From Sinorhizobium sp. A49 (GTDB taxonomy: Bacteria > Pseudomonadota > Alphaproteobacteria > Rhizobiales > Rhizobiaceae): a stretch of 64,000 bases of DNA. This document shows, piece by piece, positions 26,349-34,777 of this stretch. The notes under the pieces were generated by a model. The model made no database searches, had not been told where the DNA came from, and saw only the letters and a list, made by a program, of their open reading frames with translations. The DNA is taken from positions 186,001 through 250,000 of the forward strand of contig NZ_MUNW01000050.1 of assembly GCF_002002725.1 (NCBI RefSeq), read 5' to 3'. The position numbers and the translations under genes are program-made. Position 1 is the stretch's first letter; every line of letters starts with the position of its first letter.

Positions 26349-27341
26349 TTACGACCACCGCAGCGCCGCGGTCGTTACAGGGGAATCCCACAATCGCAAC
26401 TCTTCCTCGGTCAGAAGGGCGAGCGTGATCGACAGGCCCTGCATGTCGAGCGAGGTGACATAGGTCCCGACGAGCGAGCGCTCAATGGCAATACCCCGCT
26501 CCTCCATGAAGCGGCGGGCGGCGTTGTACGCCAGGTAAAGCTCGGCAGGTGGGGTTCCGCCAAGGCCGTTGACGAAGAGCAGCGCCTTGGCGCCGGGCTG
26601 CATCGCGATGTCGCCGACGATCGTTTCGCAGAGCTGGTGGACGATTGCGTCCGAGGCGGTGAAGGGCTGCCGCGAATGCCCGGGCTCGCCATGGATGCCG
26701 ATCCCGATTTCCATCTCGGCAGCACCCAGGACGAAGGTGGTGCGTTGCGTGTGCGGAACCGTCACGCCGTTGAGTGCGACGCCCATCGACCGGATCCGCG
26801 CGCTCAATCCGTCTCCGAGCCGCTTCAGCGCCTGAAGCGGCATGCCTTGCTCGGCACCAGCACCTAGCAGTTTCTCGACGATGAGCGTTCCGGCAACCCC
26901 GCGGCGTCCGCGACCTTCCCCCACCCGTGGCGTTTCGATATCGTCGCTGACAACAACCATTTCGAAGTCGTGGCGGCTGGCCGCCATCTCCATCGCCATC
27001 TCGAAGTTCATGATGTCGCCGTCGTAATTCTTGACGATCAGCAGGCAGCCATTGCCGGTATCCGTCTCTTCGATGGCGCTGATGATCTGGCTCGGCGTTG
27101 GCGAGGTGAAGACGTGACCGATGCAGGCTGCGTCCAGCATGCCCTGGCCGACGAAGCCGATATGCATCGGCTCGTGGCCGGCGCCGCCGCCGGATATGAC
27201 GGCAACCTTGCCGGCCCGAAGGTGCCGCCGCCGAACGCATTTTCGGTCCGCTCCGAACACGACGAACGACTCATGGGCGCGCACGAAGCCTTCGACGCTT
27301 TCGGCCGCCATGGTTTCCGCAGTGTTCATAAACTTCTTCAT
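26349..27341 (-). CDS. dhaK: dihydroxyacetone kinase subunit DhaK-like
   Basis: A 330-aa DhaK-domain protein. GGGAGHEP (residues 51-58) lines the substrate site, and His217 in GIGIHGEPG is the residue that bonds the ketose carbonyl. Family enzymes bind dihydroxyacetone or related short ketoses while a DhaL partner donates phosphate. It is the last gene of the long minus-strand operon and has no fused DhaL domain, so it should work with the free DhaL (30126) and the DhaM/HPr/EI relay. Relatives phosphorylate erythrulose and similar C4 ketoses, so the substrate may not be dihydroxyacetone itself. Confidence 0.92.
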   Translation of the reverse strand: MKKFMNTAETMAAESVEGFVRAHESFVVFGADRKCVRRRHLRAGKVAVISGGGAGHEPMHIGFVGQGMLDAACIGHVFTSPTPSQIISAIEETDTGNGCLLIVKNYDGDIMNFEMAMEMAASRHDFEMVVVSDDIETPRVGEGRGRRGVAGTLIVEKLLGAGAEQGMPLQALKRLGDGLSARIRSMGVALNGVTVPHTQRTTFVLGAAEMEIGIGIHGEPGHSRQPFTASDAIVHQLCETIVGDIAMQPGAKALLFVNGLGGTPPAELYLAYNAARRFMEERGIAIERSLVGTYVTSLDMQGLSITLALLTEEELRLWDSPVTTAALRWS

Positions 27342-27401
27342 CGAGCCCCTCCCAAGGCGGCGACTGTGCTACCGTTCAGCGGCGTGGCCTGCATATGGAC
27401 C

Positions 27402-27812
27402 TCATTCCGACCCACCCGAGATCGCGGCGATCTTCTGCACGAGTTCGGAGATCGCTTCCTCCAGCAACCGGTTCCGCCGCTCGTCGCCAAAATCGGGGAC
27501 CATCAGGGACAGGTGACGCAGCTTTTCCGACGATCCGAGCTCCGGCAGTTTTCCAGGATGCGCAGCCTGATAGGCGGAAAGGAACCGCTCCTGCTCGGCA
27601 GCGCTGAAATGACAGACGCGGAAGATCGTTGCGAGATGACGGGCCGGCAGCGGCGTCGCATAGGTGGGGCTGGTGATCTGCGTGACGAAGCTGCGGTGTT
27701 TTCCAAGCTCGGTCGCGAGCCGTTGGCGCGTCCCGGATGGCCGGTTGTCGATGATCTGCGCCAGAACGGTTTTGTAGGCGATGATGGCGTCTTCGTTGTC
27801 TTCGCGCGCCAT
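27402..27812 (-). CDS. small HTH-like protein in the Dha operon
   Basis: A 136-aa soluble protein starting MAREDNEDAIIAYKTV. Its middle, LATELGKHRSFVTQITSP, followed by LPARHLATIFRVCHFS, has the look of a Cro/C1-type helix-turn-helix. It sits between the EI-like gene (1-base gap) and dhaK. Such a position suggests either a local regulator of the operon or a structural helper of the kinase. No characterised homologue comes to mind; the HTH call rests on pattern only. Confidence 0.7.
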   Translation of the reverse strand: MAREDNEDAIIAYKTVLAQIIDNRPSGTRQRLATELGKHRSFVTQITSPTYATPLPARHLATIFRVCHFSAAEQERFLSAYQAAHPGKLPELGSSEKLRHLSLMVPDFGDERRNRLLEEAISELVQKIAAISGGSE

Positions 27813-27813
27813 T

Positions 27814-29406
27814 CTAGTCTCCGGCTGCCCTGGTCCCGTCGGCATTCAAACCGACAAGCGCCGATCCTATCGCGGGACGTTGTGCCGGCGCCACGGAAAA
27901 ATGTCTGAGCCCTGCCGCAAGCAACGCCGGCAGGAAGGACGGATTGCCAGCCATATCCCCGCATATGCTGACGGGCTTGCCGGCGGTGAGTGTCATCGCC
28001 TGGGTTATGAGGCGCAGGACGGCCGGAGCCGCCTTGTCGCGATAAGCCCTGATGTCGGATCCGTCGCGGGCAGATGCCGCCAGGTACTGCGCGAGATCAT
28101 TCGTGCCGAAGGAAAAGAACTCGGCGTTCTCGAAGGTATCGAGCATCAGCGCTGCGGCCGGCACTTCGACCATCATGCCGATTTGTGGAAGGCGATGGGC
28201 TATCTTGCGGCGAAGCAGCAGCGCGGCTTCCTCGGCAAAGATCTGCCGCATGTTGTCGATCTCGGAAGGAAAAGTCACCATCGGCAGCAGCACACGCAGT
28301 TTGCCGAACAGGGCTGCACGCAAGAGGGCGCGGGCCTGAAGCCGGGCGATTTCCGGTCGGGCGAGAAGCAGCCGGATACCACGCATGCCCATGGCGCCGG
28401 AATCGTCATCAAGGCCCGCGAGTGGCTTGTCCCCACCGATGTCGAGCATGCGGATCGTCACGGGCTTGCCACCCGCCCATTCCAGCGCGCGACGATAGAT
28501 ATGGAACTGCTTGTCTTCGTTGGCGGCGTCCGCAAGTGAGCGCACGGCGAATTCCGAGCGCATCAATCCGATCCCCGCAGCCGTTGCCGCATCGATGCCG
28601 TCGATCTCCAAGGGGTCGTTGACATTGATTGACAACTGGATGGAGACGCCATCCGATGTTTGCAGACTGCCATGGTCGATGGCAGCCGCATCGGTGTGTG
28701 GCGGCACGCGAGCCGGCACAGGCGATAGACCCTCTGCTTGCGCATCGAGAAAGACCATGCCGGCATCGCCGTCGATCCGCACCTGGCTGTCTGTGGCCAC
28801 GTCAAATCGCCCGCAGCCGATTACCATCGGGATGGACTTCGCGCGAGCAAGCAGCGCGACATGGCCGGCGGCGCTGCCGCCAAAAAGTACGATGCCGCCC
28901 CCGGCGGACCAATCATGGCCCAGGAACCGGCTCGGCTCGATGTCCTTGCCGACGAAAATCGAGCCGGCCGGAAAGTCTTCGACCGGTGTGCCGGACAAGA
29001 TGCCGAGCACGCGGTTCTTCATGTCGAGGATATCGACGGCCCGGGCGCGCACCTCTTCCTCATCGGCGCCCTCGAGTTCGGCAACATGGGTATCGATGGC
29101 GGCCACCCAGGCGAAGACGGTGTGCTCTCCGGCACTGACGCGCTCTTCGGTCATTTCGGCGATCGTCGGATCGCGCAAGACCTCGATCTGGAAGTCGATG
29201 ATATCCCTGCTGTCGCCGTCCACCCGATCGGCGAGATCCTGAAGTGCGGAGATCGCTGTTTCGACGGCCTCCGCCAGCGTTCCTGGGCCCGATGTCCCTG
29301 GTGCAACAGGCACGGAGACCAATGCCGGTCTGTCCGCAAGATAGACCGGGCCGGTTGCGATACCTGGGGAGGCGCCCGTCGCCCGGAGCTTACGTGGTTC
29401 GGCCAT
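27814..29406 (-). CDS. Enzyme I-like PEP-protein phosphotransferase
   Basis: A 530-aa protein from MAEPRKLRATGASPG; an in-frame ATG 15 bases upstream and a longer frame exist but overlap the HPr gene further. The N-terminal domain, phosphohistidine swivel (active His182 in GGSAAGHVALLARAKSIPMVIG in pieces) and C-terminal PEP-binding barrel are all present; the barrel ends with SICGDMAGNP, which holds the catalytic Cys. It should take phosphate from PEP and pass it to the neighbouring HPr. In the standard enzyme the Cys motif reads CGEMAGD, so small changes are visible. It is a dedicated EI for the Dha relay rather than the general PTS enzyme. Confidence 0.88.
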   Translation of the reverse strand: MAEPRKLRATGASPGIATGPVYLADRPALVSVPVAPGTSGPGTLAEAVETAISALQDLADRVDGDSRDIIDFQIEVLRDPTIAEMTEERVSAGEHTVFAWVAAIDTHVAELEGADEEEVRARAVDILDMKNRVLGILSGTPVEDFPAGSIFVGKDIEPSRFLGHDWSAGGGIVLFGGSAAGHVALLARAKSIPMVIGCGRFDVATDSQVRIDGDAGMVFLDAQAEGLSPVPARVPPHTDAAAIDHGSLQTSDGVSIQLSINVNDPLEIDGIDAATAAGIGLMRSEFAVRSLADAANEDKQFHIYRRALEWAGGKPVTIRMLDIGGDKPLAGLDDDSGAMGMRGIRLLLARPEIARLQARALLRAALFGKLRVLLPMVTFPSEIDNMRQIFAEEAALLLRRKIAHRLPQIGMMVEVPAAALMLDTFENAEFFSFGTNDLAQYLAASARDGSDIRAYRDKAAPAVLRLITQAMTLTAGKPVSICGDMAGNPSFLPALLAAGLRHFSVAPAQRPAIGSALVGLNADGTRAAGD

Positions 29407-29731
29407 GCTTCTTGTCTTCATCGAAGTTTCGCTCGATGAGTTCCTTGAGCGCGCGGATCGCTTCCTCGGCAAGAATGCCGTCCGCCCGGATCCTGAGGAT
29501 CGAGCCCTTCCTGATCCTCGCGCCCATGATCTTGATGATGCTCTTGCCGTTCAGCCAGATGTCGCTGCCGTTGACGGCGACTTCGATCGAGCACGGAAAC
29601 GACTTCGCAAGCCGGGTAAAGGTCACGGACGGCCGCGCATGCAGCCCCACGCCATGCTTGACCTCGATTTCCGTCTGGCATGTGGCGGCCAATGGCTCGA
29701 CCTCTCCCATGGTTAGTCTCGATCCGCTCAT
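29390..29731 (-). CDS. HPr-family phosphocarrier protein
   Basis: A 113-aa protein. Its HPr domain begins about residue 20; the phospho-acceptor His31 lies in HGVGLHARPS, and the conserved serine-site region reads GKSIIKIMGARIRKGS. It carries an N-terminal extension of some 18 residues relative to ordinary HPr (about 88 aa); a start at the internal ATG (29710) would remove part of it. It overlaps the EI gene by 17 bases and dhaM by one base. Its task is to pass phosphate from EI to DhaM. The gene is separate, unlike the fused EI-HPr-DhaM of E. coli. Confidence 0.9.
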   Translation of the reverse strand: MSGSRLTMGEVEPLAATCQTEIEVKHGVGLHARPSVTFTRLAKSFPCSIEVAVNGSDIWLNGKSIIKIMGARIRKGSILRIRADGILAEEAIRALKELIERNFDEDKKHGRTT

Positions 29732-30129
29732 CAGGGCGACAGCTCCTCGGCGGTCGCGACCACCTTCGAAAGGGACGCCCCGCCAGACGCTTCCGCTGCG
29801 GCCATGACCGCACCCTCGACCAGCGGTGCGTTGCAGATTGTCACTTTGGCGGCTCGGGGCATGCCCAGCATTTCGATGGCCATCTCGCTGTTGGTCTCTG
29901 CGCCGCCGAGATCGACGAAGACGGCGACGCCCGCCTCCGACCAGGCGTCTTCGATCGCGCGCAGGATGCCCGCGGCATCGGTACCGAGTTCTCCGTGAAC
30001 ATTGCCGCCCGACCAGGCGAGCGGCACGCTGTCGCCAACCATCTGCCTGACCATGTCGGCGATGCCTCGCGCCACCAGCGGCGAGTGCGAGACGATGACG
30101 ATGCCCACGTTCACGGTCGTTGCGGTCAT
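29731..30129 (-). CDS. dhaM: DhaM, EIIA-type phosphotransfer subunit
   Basis: A 132-aa EIIA(Man)-like domain. The active His15 lies in VIVSHSPLVARG and the fold is supported by VAVFVDLGGAETNSEMAIEML. Family DhaM takes phosphate from HPr and re-phosphorylates ADP held on DhaL. Here it is a single domain, unlike the long fused E. coli DhaM. Its start lies inside the dhaL stop, and its stop shares a base with the HPr start, so the relay proteins are made in equal amounts. Confidence 0.92.
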   Translation of the reverse strand: MTATTVNVGIVIVSHSPLVARGIADMVRQMVGDSVPLAWSGGNVHGELGTDAAGILRAIEDAWSEAGVAVFVDLGGAETNSEMAIEMLGMPRAAKVTICNAPLVEGAVMAAAEASGGASLSKVVATAEELSP

Positions 30130-30740
30130 TCCGGACGGTTCTCCTCAAGGTATCGGCAAATCGCCATCGTCAACAGCGCGCAACTGGATGCGCCGGGATC
30201 CACATGTCCGATCGAACGGTCGCCGAGATAGGCCGCGCGTCCGCGCATTGCCTTCATCGGGGCGGTATCGCCGGCGGATCGTTCTGCCCGGCGGGCTATA
30301 TCCGACAGCCGGGACCGGTGCGCAAGCGCATCCTGCACCGGATAGAGCACGTCGAGCAGCGTCTTGTCGCCGGCGGCCGCACGGCCGCGCCGGGCTACCG
30401 CATCGATGGCGCGCTTCAGGATGATTGGAAACGCGTCATCGGCGTCCTCAGCCCGAAGTTCGCGGCCCATTTCCATCAGCAATGTGCCGTAGAGCGGCCC
30501 GGCGGCGCCGCCGATGTTCATCACCAGGGTCAGGCCGATCTTCTCGACGGCATCGGGCAGAGGCAGGCTGGAAAGATTGGCTTCCTCGGCGCTGACGGCT
30601 TCGCAACCGCGCTGCATGTTGGTGCCATGATCTCCATCGCCGATGGCGCGATCGAGCGCGCACAGATGGTCGCTGTTTGCCGCGATGGTCGCACGGCAAA
30701 CTTCGATCAACCCGGCAATCAGCATCGGTTCCATCTGCAC
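30126..30740 (-). CDS. dhaL: dihydroxyacetone kinase subunit DhaL
   Basis: A 204-aa DhaL protein. The nucleotide-binding DGDHGTNM loop is near residue 35, GGAAGPLYGT near 79, and DPGASSC at the end. GTG at 30740 is the better start because GGGAGG sits seven bases before it; an ATG two codons later is further away. In PEP-type systems DhaL holds ADP that DhaM re-phosphorylates. Expression is coupled to dhaM. It should pair with DhaK at 26349, while the fused kinase at 30768 carries its own DhaL domain. Confidence 0.93.
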   Translation of the reverse strand: MQMEPMLIAGLIEVCRATIAANSDHLCALDRAIGDGDHGTNMQRGCEAVSAEEANLSSLPLPDAVEKIGLTLVMNIGGAAGPLYGTLLMEMGRELRAEDADDAFPIILKRAIDAVARRGRAAAGDKTLLDVLYPVQDALAHRSRLSDIARRAERSAGDTAPMKAMRGRAAYLGDRSIGHVDPGASSCALLTMAICRYLEENRPE

Positions 30741-30767
30741 CAGCGCCCTCCCAACCGCTTCGCCGCC

Positions 30768-32408
30768 TTATGCCATGGCGGCCGCGACCTCGAATACGCC
30801 GGCGACCGCAACCGCGCCCGGATCCGGCACGCCGTCGAGATCCTTTTCGCCGACATAGGAGGCACGTCCGGCCTTGGCCTTTTTCATGGTCCTGGTCGAT
30901 TCGGCGCCGGCCGCCGCAGCTTCAGCCGCCGCCGCAACGCTGCCCGAGGTCAGGGCCTTGAGCGCCGGGGCAAGCGCGTCGACCATCGTGCGATCACCGA
31001 CCTCGGCGCCACCATAGAACGTCATCCGGTCAAGCCCGGCAAGAAGTGCGGCGGCGATATCCGGCTTTTCCGTCATCGCCTTGGCAGCAGCGGTGAAGAA
31101 GATCGACAGGAGCACGCCGCTCGATCCGCCCATGCTGGTGCTGAGGATGTCGCCGATCGAGGCCAGCGTCGCGGCCGGCTGCTTCAGCGGCAGCCCCGAG
31201 AGCCTGGCCAACACGCTGCGCGCGCCGGTGGCAACCGTGGAGCCCGTGTCGCCGTCACCAACGCGGCCATCGAGCCTGTTGAGCTCACCCTCGAGCGAAA
31301 CCAGATGTTCGCAGAGCGCCGCAATCAGCCGCTTGGTGCGCTCGTCGTCGCTGGCTGCAACCGCGCCATTGGATTTGGCGGCGACCTTCGGTGCGGGAAA
31401 AACGACGATGGCGTGGCGTTCGACAGCGGGAAGCCATGCGTGCGGTCCGACCGCTGCCGTCAGCGCCGCCTCGCGGCTGTCGTCGAGCGCAATCAGCGAG
31501 AGCGAGAAACCGTTCATGTTGAGCGCCGTCATCATCGGCGCCGGCCCAACGATCAGCTTGACGCTGGCGGCAAGCGGGGACGACAGCACGGCATTGGCAA
31601 TGACGCTCATTTCGAGCGGCGGCACGGCGCCGAGGTTGTTGATCAACAGCGCATGCGGCCCGGTCTTGTGCTGCGCTGCAGCAAGCCGCGCAGTCATGGT
31701 GGCGACGATATCGGCGACCGGCTGAAGCGCGATCCGCTCGACACCCGGCTCGCCGTGGATGCCGAGCCCGAGCTCGCCCTCGGCCTCGCCGAGGCGATCT
31801 TCGTGCGCCTGACCGGGGACGCTGCAGGTGCTAAGCGACATGCCGAGCGAAATGATATCTCCGGCCGCCTTGGTCGCGTGGGCCGCAACCGATTTCAAGT
31901 CCTCGCCGGCTTCGGCATGAAAGCCGGCTATCTTGTGGACGAACAGCGTGCCGGCGACGCCGCGCGGCTGGATGATGTCCGGTATGGCGATATCGTCGGC
32001 GACGATGACCATTTCGACATCGAAGCCTTCGGCCCGCGCCTTCTCGGCGGCAAGGCCGAAGTTCAGCCGGTCGCCGGTATAGTTCTTGACGACCAGCAAG
32101 GCGCCTTTCGGGCCTGTGACGGCCCGGATCGCCGTCAGCACCGCATCAACGCTCGGCGAGGCGAAGATTTCGCCCGACACCGCCGCCGTCAGCATGCCCT
32201 TGCCGACGAAACCCGCATGCGACGGTTCGTGGCCGGCGCCGCCGCCGGAAATGATCGCGACCTTCGACTTGTCCCAGTCGGCACGCAGGATCACCTTGAT
32301 CTCGGGGAAGGTATCCAGACGGGCAAGGCGTCCCGCACCACTGGTCAAAAGCAGACCATCGACCGCTTCGGTGACGATGTTTTCCCGACGATTGAAGAAA
32401 TGTTTCAT
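30768..32408 (-). CDS. fused DhaK-DhaL ketose kinase
   Basis: A 546-aa single-chain kinase starting MKHFFNRRENIVTEAVDG. The DhaK domain (residues 1 to about 335) has GGGAGHEP at 54-61 and the substrate-binding His218 in GIHGEPG. The DhaL domain (about 355-546) has the ADP/ATP loop GDGDTGS at 384-390 and DPGAVAVA. This arrangement is the ATP-dependent form found in many bacteria and eukaryotes. It directly follows the ABC transporter genes and precedes the PEP-type set, so the operon holds both kinase types. Relatives act on dihydroxyacetone, glyceraldehyde and C4 ketoses such as erythrulose. Confidence 0.92.
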   Translation of the reverse strand: MKHFFNRRENIVTEAVDGLLLTSGAGRLARLDTFPEIKVILRADWDKSKVAIISGGGAGHEPSHAGFVGKGMLTAAVSGEIFASPSVDAVLTAIRAVTGPKGALLVVKNYTGDRLNFGLAAEKARAEGFDVEMVIVADDIAIPDIIQPRGVAGTLFVHKIAGFHAEAGEDLKSVAAHATKAAGDIISLGMSLSTCSVPGQAHEDRLGEAEGELGLGIHGEPGVERIALQPVADIVATMTARLAAAQHKTGPHALLINNLGAVPPLEMSVIANAVLSSPLAASVKLIVGPAPMMTALNMNGFSLSLIALDDSREAALTAAVGPHAWLPAVERHAIVVFPAPKVAAKSNGAVAASDDERTKRLIAALCEHLVSLEGELNRLDGRVGDGDTGSTVATGARSVLARLSGLPLKQPAATLASIGDILSTSMGGSSGVLLSIFFTAAAKAMTEKPDIAAALLAGLDRMTFYGGAEVGDRTMVDALAPALKALTSGSVAAAAEAAAAGAESTRTMKKAKAGRASYVGEKDLDGVPDPGAVAVAGVFEVAAAMA

Positions 32409-32463
32409 GGAATGGTACCCGTCTGTTTGTCGTTGCATGCCGTCTTCGTTTGACCTTTGCGGC

Positions 32464-33471
32464 TCAGGCGAGCCGTTGTCCACCCGCATCGAAATAGAGC
32501 GGATCGCGCAGCGTCAGATTGATCCGGTCGCCCGGCCGGATTTCGATATAGGGATCGGCGAGTGTGACGAGCTTGTGATCGCGGACGCGGATGTGCAGAT
32601 GGTTCTGGTCGCCCAGATGCTCGATCCAGTCGACTTGCGCGTTGGCATTCCGGTTGACGGCGATCTCGAGATGTTCAGTCCGGGCTCCGATCGTCTTCGT
32701 GCCCGCCGGCGGTGTGGCGCCTTCGAGCAGGTCGGCCGGCAAGAGGTTGATGTGGGGCTGGCCGAGCCGTGCGGCGACATGAAGATTGGCGGGATTGGAG
32801 TAGATCTCCCGCGGTGTGCCGACCTGCATCAGCTTTCCCTCCGCCAGAATGCCGATACGGTCAGCCATGGTCATCGCCTCCACCTGGTCATGGGTGACGT
32901 AGAGCAGTGTCGAGCCCAGTTCCTTCTGGATGCGTTTGAGCTCCAGCCGCAGTTCCGAGCGCAGCTTGGCGTCGAGCGAGGAGAGGGGCTCGTCCATGAG
33001 ATAGATCGACGGCCTGCGCACAAGAGCGCGACCGATGGCAACGCGCTGCATCTCGCCGCCGGACAGCCGCGTCGAGCGGTTTTCCAGCTTGTGGTCGATC
33101 CGCACCATGCGGGCAATCTCGCGCACCCGCCGCTCGATCTCGTCATTGGACAGTTTCCGGACCGGCGCTTTCAGGGGGAAGGCGAGATTTTCATAGACCG
33201 TCATGTGTGGGTAGAGCGAGTATTGCTGGAAGACGAACGCGACATCCCGTTCGGCCGGCGCCTGACCGGCGACATCCCGGCCGGCAATGTCGATGCGGCC
33301 GGTATCCGGCTTTTCCAGGCCGGCGATGAGGCGAAGTGTCGTCGTCTTGCCGGCTCCGGTCGGTCCCAAGAGCACGACGAACTCGCCATCACGGATCGAA
33401 AGGTCGAGATTGCTGATGGCCTGGTTGTCGCCGAAGCGCTTGTTGAGACCTTTGAGAACAATATCAGCCAT
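32464..33471 (-). CDS. ABC transporter ATP-binding protein, MalK/UgpC type (second ATPase)
   Basis: A 335-aa sugar-type importer ATPase with C-terminal TOBE domain. Walker A is GPTGAGKTT, the signature LSGGE and Walker B YLMDEPLSSLD. Its start overlaps the end of the other ATPase gene by 8 bases. Two different ATPases in one operon, as in the rhizobial glycerol transporter (glpS/glpT arrangement), suggest a heterodimeric motor. It serves the permeases at 34774 and 35724. Confidence 0.92.
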   Translation of the reverse strand: MADIVLKGLNKRFGDNQAISNLDLSIRDGEFVVLLGPTGAGKTTTLRLIAGLEKPDTGRIDIAGRDVAGQAPAERDVAFVFQQYSLYPHMTVYENLAFPLKAPVRKLSNDEIERRVREIARMVRIDHKLENRSTRLSGGEMQRVAIGRALVRRPSIYLMDEPLSSLDAKLRSELRLELKRIQKELGSTLLYVTHDQVEAMTMADRIGILAEGKLMQVGTPREIYSNPANLHVAARLGQPHINLLPADLLEGATPPAGTKTIGARTEHLEIAVNRNANAQVDWIEHLGDQNHLHIRVRDHKLVTLADPYIEIRPGDRINLTLRDPLYFDAGGQRLA

Positions 33472-34561
33472 GCTGGCCTCCCGAATAAAGCGATGAGGCG
33501 ACCGCGCGACCTGACTTGCAATCGAAGAGCGCGAGGTTGGCGGGGGTGAACTCCAGCCCGACGGTTTCGCCGATCTGGAAATTGCGGTTTGCCGGCACGC
33601 GCGCCTTGATCAACCCGTTACCGGTTTCAATGGCCACGACCTGGTTGGTGCCGAGATATTCGCTGCCGTAGACGGCCCCGCGCAGCGGTGAGGCATCGCT
33701 GAAGCGGATATGCTCCGGTCGCACGCCGAGCGCAAGTTCGCGCTCCTCGGTATCCTGGTGGATCTCCGGCACGATGACGTCGACGCCGTTGAGCGAGATG
33801 GAGGAAGCTCCCTTTCGCAGGCTCGATGTGAAACGCATGAAGTTCATCGGCGGCGAGCCGATGAAGTCGGCGACATACATGCTCGCCGGCTTGCGGTAGA
33901 TTTCTTGCGGCGTGCCGAACTGCTCGATGACCCCATGGTTCATTACGGCGATCTTGTCGGCCATGGCCATGGCTTCGTGCTGGTCGTGGGTGACATAGAC
34001 CGTCGTTGCGTGCACGCGGTTGTGCAGTTCTCGCAATTCATGAACCATGACCTCGCGGAACTCCGCATCGAGGGTGCCGAGTGGCTCGTCCATCAGAAAG
34101 CATTTCGGCCGCCGGACGATCGCCCGGCCAAGGGCGACACGCTGCCGGTCGCCGCCGGCAAGCCCCGAGACGGAACGGTCGAGGATATGGCTGATCTGCA
34201 AGAGCCGCGCAGTCTCTTCGACGCGCTCACGGATTTCCGCCCTGGGCATGCCCTGGGATAAAAGCGGGAAACCGATGTTCTTGCGCACGTTCATGTGTGG
34301 GTAGAGCGCAAAGAGCTGGAAAACGAAGGCGATGTCGCGGGCGCTGGCCCGGTTGAAGGTGACATCCTCGCCATCGAGGTAGATCTTGCCGCTCGTCGGC
34401 AGCTCAAGCCCGGCGATCATGCGCAGCGTCGTCGTCTTGCCGCAGCCCGATGGCCCAAGGAGCGCCAGGAACTCGCCATCGTTGACGACGAAGCTTGAAT
34501 CCTGGACCGCGACGAAATCGGCGAATTCCTTGCGAAGGTTCTCAATTCTGATCTCGGCCAT
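33464..34561 (-). CDS. ABC transporter ATP-binding protein with an altered signature motif
   Basis: A 365-aa importer ATPase with Walker A GPSGCGKTT, Walker B FLMDEPLGTLD and a TOBE-type C-terminus. The signature reads LAGGDRQR where LSGGQ is usual, so the Ser that contacts ATP and the Gln are both changed. The partner at 32464 keeps LSGG. If the pair forms a heterodimer, the two composite ATP sites may differ in activity. It lies between the 70-aa membrane protein and the second ATPase, in the order seen in glycerol-type transport operons. Confidence 0.92.
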   Translation of the reverse strand: MAEIRIENLRKEFADFVAVQDSSFVVNDGEFLALLGPSGCGKTTTLRMIAGLELPTSGKIYLDGEDVTFNRASARDIAFVFQLFALYPHMNVRKNIGFPLLSQGMPRAEIRERVEETARLLQISHILDRSVSGLAGGDRQRVALGRAIVRRPKCFLMDEPLGTLDAEFREVMVHELRELHNRVHATTVYVTHDQHEAMAMADKIAVMNHGVIEQFGTPQEIYRKPASMYVADFIGSPPMNFMRFTSSLRKGASSISLNGVDVIVPEIHQDTEERELALGVRPEHIRFSDASPLRGAVYGSEYLGTNQVVAIETGNGLIKARVPANRNFQIGETVGLEFTPANLALFDCKSGRAVASSLYSGGQHG

Positions 34562-34564
34562 CGG

Positions 34565-34777
34565 TCACTCCGGAAATTTCGAGACGATGATGAACATCAC
34601 CGTGCCTGCGAGCAGCGTCACCAGCGAATAGGTGTAGAGCACCAGCGCAAACGGCTGGAACAGCATCAGGAAGCCGGTGGCGATCAGCACAGTCGCGATG
34701 GTCTCCATCGGGCCGCGCCGGAAAAAGAACGGCCGCTTTGGAGAGGTCTTGGTGGGTGTCCGCGTCAGGTCTGTCAT
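34565..34777 (-). CDS. small two-helix membrane protein in the transporter operon
   Basis: A 70-aa protein starting MTDLTRTPTKTSPKRPFFF at the ATG that overlaps the permease stop by four bases. Two hydrophobic segments (TIATVLIATGFLMLF and LYTYSLVTLLAGTVMFII) predict two membrane helices with a basic N-terminus inside. Rhizobial glycerol ABC operons carry a small membrane protein at this place (GlpU-like, DUF2160 type), so it may be an accessory transport subunit. I cannot assign it to that family from sequence alone. Confidence 0.8.
   Translation of the reverse strand: MTDLTRTPTKTSPKRPFFFRRGPMETIATVLIATGFLMLFQPFALVLYTYSLVTLLAGTVMFIIVSKFPE

Noticed and set aside
30120-32453. Plus-strand open frame of about 777 codons
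   Set aside because: It mirrors dhaL and the fused kinase on the minus strand, which have conserved catalytic motifs; the composition is typical of an antisense shadow.
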